64,000 nucleotides of DNA, taken from assembly GCA_027943335.1 (NCBI GenBank), contig BSBK01006426.1, positions 1 through 64,000 on the forward strand, in the 5' to 3' direction. Source of the stretch: Chamaecyparis obtusa. Lineage: Eukaryota; Streptophyta; Pinopsida; Cupressales; Cupressaceae. A model generated the notes under the pieces. That model saw only the letters and a list, made by a program, of their open reading frames with translations, was not told where the DNA came from and ran no database searches. The position numbers and the translations under genes are program-made. Positions 58,975-64,000 of the stretch are shown piece by piece. Numbering within the stretch: position 1 is the first letter of the stretch; each line of letters opens with the position of its first letter.

Positions 58975-61402
58975 TGTTAAATTGTGATCAGATTTAGGAT
59001 AGAGGAATTTTAATTTTATTTCTTATTTCCTAGATATATGATGAGCCCAATTTCTAATGATGAAACTAGAATAGCTTTTGATTAGATTTATACTTCTGTC
59101 TCTTTTAAATCTAATGTGAATACTTCTCTGAGGATGCAGATCTATATGAGAGAACAATGTTCAAGTATAGTCTCTTGCTTATATATGAGAAGGTATGATA
59201 TATATATTTATCACCGCTATAACTTGTAATGGCACTTATCGATTTCTATGTTTTCCTAGTTACATTGCCAATCAAAATATACATGTTAATGAGGAAACAT
59301 GTCTCCTATAGAGACATGTCTCTATGTGAACATGTCTCTACGTGAGACATGTCCCATTAAAAATCTTTCAACGACTTAACCTTAATACCGATCGCTGCTT
59401 AATTACATATGAAAATAGATTGATATCATAGTTGATATTCATATCAACAAATTACGGTCACAACAAAGTGTAAAGAGCTTGTTCGACGCTTAGCTGTAGA
59501 TATTATTTATTTCTGAATTTGCTTGCAATGTTTTATTTTTTTAACAATAATTAACTTATAGAAATTTTCCAGAATTGAATAATATAGAATAACAATTTAT
59601 TTCAATTTCCAACACTTCAGCGAAAATGATCACATTCATCAAATTTGTTCTAATTTTCAATTGTCATGCAACATAACAATAAACAATGGTAAATGAGCAC
59701 CTTTTTAGAAAAATATAACCAGTTGCAGATGAAACGTAGCCCTTTAGGAATGCACGCAGGCTGTCAGAACTAAACAAAGCCTCCCAAGACAAGTGCATGG
59801 GCTACCAGGAAGAAACGTAGCCTCTCAATGATGATGCACAGGCTGCTTAGAAGGACACACAGGCTTCCAAGGAAGTCACGCAGGCTACTAGAAAGAAAAA
59901 CACAGCTCCCTTAATCAATTCACAGCCATCAGATAAATATTGTGGCTTTCAAATGTTGATTGTAGTCACGAGAATTTACAACAGTCTTCCACTTAATAGG
60001 TAGCCTCAGAATTAAATCGAACCAGCAGATGAATATCTCAAAATAAAAAATAGTTAAACACTTTCCCTCAATTTGGTATACAACAACACCAAATTTACAT
60101 TCATAGAATCAGAATTGAATGTCTAGTATCTATTAGCAAAATTCACCATCAACAAATGATGATTCAAATTGTAGCAGAGAGGAATCAGTCCTCAAACCCT
60201 AGCCAAACTTCTCCACTTCCAAAATTTCATAAAAGATGCGTAAGTCAAGAATGAGGTTCAAATTCTTATAAGGCTGTATATATAATATTTTCCATAGCTT
60301 CTCAATGACACTTTTCACTTAAAAGCCACTTGCTTTATGGTTGCACACTTGAAATATAATAAACTATTATATTTCCCTTCACTTTAATGCCGAAAATGAC
60401 CCTTTCATTAAAATAACCATATTCTGACACAAAGGGTCCCTGTTTTATGAGCTCAAGATTTAAAACTTCTCAACCCGATTCCAATGAGCTATAACATTAA
60501 GATGCCCAAAATAGATTCCCAATAAAAATGGAAACCTTGGCCGTTTTAATTAAATAATAAACAAAATTCACCCATCTTGTGAAAATGACTGAAGAAGCAT
60601 CAAAATCAAAATCTGACAGCACAAGTGTGATCCCGATGATGAAAGATGATGAATAAACTTGACAGGGTGACTTACTAAAAATAGACACTCCCTCCAAGAA
60701 TCTTGGAGTCCAAATCGGAAGTCGGAAACAAAATCTAAAATCATCATATAACTCCTCTAAATCATCTGAGCTCAGTAGAACCATATGATGACTTACTATA
60801 AATAGTAAGTCCCTCAAAACGGGGCCAAAACCCACAACAGGGTCCTCTAATCACTAGAATTAGCCTACAAGGACCCAATGATAGGCTAAAATCACTAACT
60901 CCAATCCTCACTCAAAATGGGGACATTACACAAAATCGATATTAATATCGGCAAACACGGTTAAGTCGATACCATTGTTGACAACAAGTCAACGTTAATG
61001 ATAATGCACATAATTTATATTGATTACTCATAATTGATACTTATATTATCGAAATTGATACAACAATAAGACATTTGGTCGATACTCAATATTGACATAA
61101 GTTATTATTATTATTATTATTATTATTGTATATGATGAATAATTATTAGATAAATAACATTAGTAATATAAATTATATATATATATATATATATAAGTAT
61201 ATGACATATCACATTAGATATATACATATATATTATATATATAACAATCTAATGATTATTAATCATATATATAATATTTAACAATTCTCATAACAATAAT
61301 AATATAGAGAGGATAGATATCAAATGCTCAAGGCCGATAGGCCACTTAGGCATTTGATTTCATCAATTGCTTTTATCCGACCAAAGCTACAAAACATTAA
61401 CA
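58975..61402 (-). repeat. C3 5' LTR (right copy), split by an insertion
   Basis: 58975-59468 and 60931-61402 together match the left LTR. About 34 bases of one GTCGATATT repeat unit present in the left copy are missing at the junction. It contains a (TTA)n stretch at 61090-61125 not seen at the same length in the left copy. Confidence 0.88.
59469..60930 (-). mobile_element. Candidate solo LTR (G4-like family) inside the C3 LTR
   Basis: 1462 bases with ends TGTAAAGAGC and GGGGACATTACA (TGTAA/TTACA), flanked by CAAAG (59464-59468) and CAAAA (60931-60935). No coding capacity is seen. The minus-strand start TGTAATGTCCCC resembles the G4 LTR start TGTAATGTCTCC. The region 59725-59900 has diverged short repeats around ACGTAGCC and CACAGGCT. 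An intact element reduced by LTR-LTR recombination is the simplest explanation. Confidence 0.68.
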
Positions 61403-61407
61403 ATGCT

Positions 61408-62890
61408 AGATGTTACAAAATATCTTAACCCTCCCATGTGCCATCCTCTAATGGAAGGTCTTTCAATGCACCAAATACTCCTTGATTACTCTACTCCTTA
61501 AGCTCCTCTCTCTCACCTTTATAATCTTTTCAGGAACTAGTACCAAAATTTCCTCCTCATCCAAAGGAGGTGAATCCAGAGAAGGTACAACATGCTTCTG
61601 AAGTGCCCTTTTAAGGCATGACATATGAAAAACATTATGAAATTTACTACCACATGGTAGTTCTAGTTCATATGCTCAAATTCTCAAAATTCTATATGAC
61701 CATAGAACCTTGGCTTAAGCTTTTTTTTGCCACTCCTCTTCAAAGTACTCTTTCTATATGGCTAAAGACACTAGAAAGCCATGACAAGAGCCTCAAATGA
61801 CCTCTTTATCCTATGTTGGTCTGCGTACATTTTTTGTTGTTTTTGAGCTTAGTATATGTTATCCTTGAGGACTCTAAGGATATCTTGATTAATTTGCAAC
61901 CAATCTCTAGCTCATGATGTTTTTCTATCATCGAAGGCTAAGTCTATGAAAGACAAAGCATCATAACTATATAAGGCTCAAAATGGTGACATGCTAATGG
62001 ACATATGATAAGTATTATTGTAGAAATGTGCCCTTAAATATAACTGCTTAAACAAAGACTTCTACTACACTGCTAGATAATTACGAAGATATCCTTCCAC
62101 CTATTTATTCATGATCTTAGTTTGTCTATTCATCTAGGGGTGGTAACTAGTGTGTGGAGCCAACTTAGTACTAGATAATTTGAATAGCTCTCATCAATAT
62201 ATGTTGAGAAATTTTCTATCTTGATTGCTTACAATGGTCTTAGGGAGTCCATGTAGTCTAAACACCTCACGAAAGAACAATTCCACTACTTGAGATGTTG
62301 TGTAATCAACTGTAATGGAAAAGAAGTGGTATACTTTGTCAACGAATCAACAACTAAAAATATACAATCTCTTCCTTGGACTCTAGGAAGACTGGTAATG
62401 AAATCCATAGAAATACTCCCCCACTTCTGATTTGGGATCAATAAGGGTTGTAATAATCTTGTTGCAAAAGTATGTGCTAACTTGTTTCATTGACAAGTCA
62501 AGCACCCATGCACATGTTGTAGAACCCTTCCATGAGAATATCTCTCTAATCTTCCTGCACATCTTGAAATACCTAGGATGTCTTGCTAAAGAAGTGTCAT
62601 GAATGGCCCTCATCTCAGGCACCAAATATATCCTATCCTTATAATAGATATCATCAATTACCTTGCATCTATCATCCTGAATCTTACCATCCATGAGTTC
62701 TCATCCAAAAGGATTTTTGGAATACTCAGCCAAAAGTTGAGATTTCCAATCAAATGAAATCCCCCTCATAGAGCATACTGTAGAAATAGTAGGCCTCCTA
62801 GATAGTGCATTGGCAACAATATTTTTCTTACTCTTGATATACTCAATGTCAAAATCATATGCCTGAATTTTGCTAACCCACTTCTTTTGT
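61408..62890 (-). pseudogene. G4: chromodomain Ty3/gypsy pol (RNase H end, integrase, chromodomain)
   Basis: Minus-strand reading begins with the RNase H end FDIEYIKSKKNIVANALSRR (62790-62880). The integrase zinc region follows in frame 62694-62383 (KDRIYLVPEMRAIHDTSLAR) and a degraded core ([15 protein letters not shown], about 62340). The chromodomain is PEKIIKVRERSLRSRVIKEY, LVHW, then EDGTWEG (61430-61545). C3 splits the tail at 61403, and it resumes at 54439. RT, protease and gag are missing, replaced at about 62895 by unrelated plus-strand sequence. Confidence 0.83.
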
Positions 62891-62899
62891 CACTCATTC

Positions 62900-64000
62900 A
62901 ACTCCTTTTGCTCTAGAAATAGATCTTGACATGCTATCCAGGGAGTCGCAAAATTCACAAGGTGGTGGATTGAATGTCAAGCTAGCAAATTGAAGGCAAA
63001 GAATGTTCCCTTGACTTATGACCCAATGACAAATCTGGAGCTGCGAGATAGTAAATTGTGCAATCATGAGAAGTTGGAACAAAAGGAGATCCTCCAGAGA
63101 AGGAAGAGTGTGGGAAATGGAAAAGCATCATCTAGGAGGAGTGGCCAAAGAAAAAGTTAGATGAGCCAAGTGAACGACCTCCACAAAAAAGATAGAGGCC
63201 AAAGGTAGAATCATTGCCCACCAATTCATCAAATATATAGGAATTGGATTATTTTATAGGAGAAAGGATGAGAAATGGAAAAAGATGGTCACAAGACCAA
63301 ATCACTCTATTGGTGCATGATAGGCAAAATATCAGTGCTTTCCAAGTAGTTAGCCAGCCAAGGAATGAAGAGCAAGGACCTCTTGGAGAAATAGATCTCC
63401 AATTTCAAGAATCTCTCAAGACAATGTTAACTGAAGAAGTAGTACAGCCAAAGATTCTCATCCCAGAGGAGTGTCATGAAGAGACAATACCAAAATAGGA
63501 GAAAATACAAGAGCATGAGTAGCATTCAATTTCTCTAGAATGGCTGAAGGAAAGGATTCAAAAGGAGCCCGAAGAAAAGATTGATCCTGCACTGGAGTTA
63601 CAAGAATTTTTGAGAAAAATCAACAAACCAGCCAAGAAGGGCAAGGGAACTAGGGACGAGTTAGGATCGAGAACTATACATGTAGTAGTGTCGAAGGTTG
63701 ACAAGGTCAAAGATAAAATTGCCCTAGAAGAGTACAATGTAACAACAATTGACATAGGGTGTGCAACTAGAGCATAGGTGATGGAGGAATCTGATGATTC
63801 CACCCAGGCATTGAAGGAATAGATGAAGAAGATGGAGGAGAAATACAAGAAATTGAAAAGTGAGAACAAGGCTTTGTATAGATATTTCTAGTGTCTGGTA
63901 GATTGTGTTAGACAAGAAGATTAGGAATTTGTTCCTCCCGTGACTTTTCCAAAGGAATCGGTGGATGGCACTAAAGAAACATGGAAGATTGCCCGAGGTG
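62900..64000 (+). pseudogene. ORF-U relative, plus strand, runs off the window
   Basis: Collinear plus-strand frames with TAG stops. The open part 63244-63498 is MDYFIGERMRNGKRWSQDQI, and later parts read SISLEWLKERIQKEPEEKID, SRTIHVVVSKVDKVKDK, NVTTIDIGCATRA-stop-VMEE and MKKMEEKYKKLKSENKALYR. The order matches ORF-U at 17552-18210: TLKWLETSISQKQ corresponds to SLEWLKERIQKEP and KIDLVVATREKNAK to TIDIGCATRA-x-VME, followed in both by a coiled coil. No known domain recognised. The left junction with G4 (about 62895) is abrupt. Confidence 0.55.

Larger units (their letters stand above)
54440..61402 (-). mobile_element. C3: non-autonomous Ty1/copia element nested in G4
   Basis: Minus-strand element with LTRs at 54440-55428 and 58975-61402 (the latter enlarged by an inserted solo LTR) and TGTTAA...TTAACA ends. 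The primer site abuts the right LTR, and the purine tract AAGAGGGAG (rc of 55429-55437) abuts the left LTR. Target copies are ACGCT (54435-54439) and ATGCT (61403-61407), 4/5. The 3.5-kb interior has only a gag N-terminus; the rest is repeat-rich noncoding DNA, so the element depended on others for mobility. Confidence 0.88.

Overview
This is eukaryotic nuclear DNA from a seed plant with a large, repeat-rich genome. A gymnosperm (conifer-like) source is my inference, from the low GC, the very low gene density, the depth of LTR-retrotransposon nesting and the lineages present (Tat-type and chromodomain Ty3/gypsy, several Ty1/copia families). I see no intact host gene, tRNA or rRNA gene. Almost every coding stretch belongs to a decayed retroelement carrying in-frame stops, most of them TAG or TAA where Gln or Trp is expected.

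Left half (1-36.9 kb). After 0.9 kb of (TA)n comes a set of nested elements. The outermost layer is a large minus-strand ORF of unknown family (called ORF-U here), now in three pieces: 36935-36759, 19840-17552 and 2903-2157. A minus-strand Ty3/gypsy element (G1, 2904-17546) split it at a GAGCT/AAGCT target. A plus-strand chromodomain Ty3/gypsy element (G2, 8633-16566, exact GGAAT duplication) then inserted into the gag of G1. Separately, a minus-strand Tat-lineage element with an archaeal-type second RNase H (G3, 19841-36758, exact ATCTT duplication) inserted into ORF-U. Near its gag start G3 received a pol-less, LTR-bearing element (N1, from 30585) with another unrecognised ORF.

Middle (37-47.4 kb). 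This part holds a three-copy degenerate repeat, a Ty3/gypsy integrase fragment next to a 160-bp (TA)n tract, an unidentified coding-like stretch, and a chimeric Ty1/copia element (C1). C1 has the LTR, primer site and gag of one family joined to the reverse transcriptase/RNase H and LTR of another.

Right half (47.4-64 kb). A full-length but dead Ty1/copia element (C2, 47438-53570) has a gag internal deletion and a shortened 5' LTR. A minus-strand chromodomain Ty3/gypsy pol (G4, 62890 down to 54373) is split by a minus-strand non-autonomous Ty1/copia element (C3, 54440-61402). C3 keeps only the gag N-terminus plus tandem-repeat arrays, and its right LTR holds a candidate solo LTR (59469-60930). 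The window ends in a plus-strand copy of an ORF-U relative (62900-64000).

ORF boundaries inside decayed elements are approximate. LTR ends, target duplications, primer-binding sites and polypurine tracts were read directly from the sequence.
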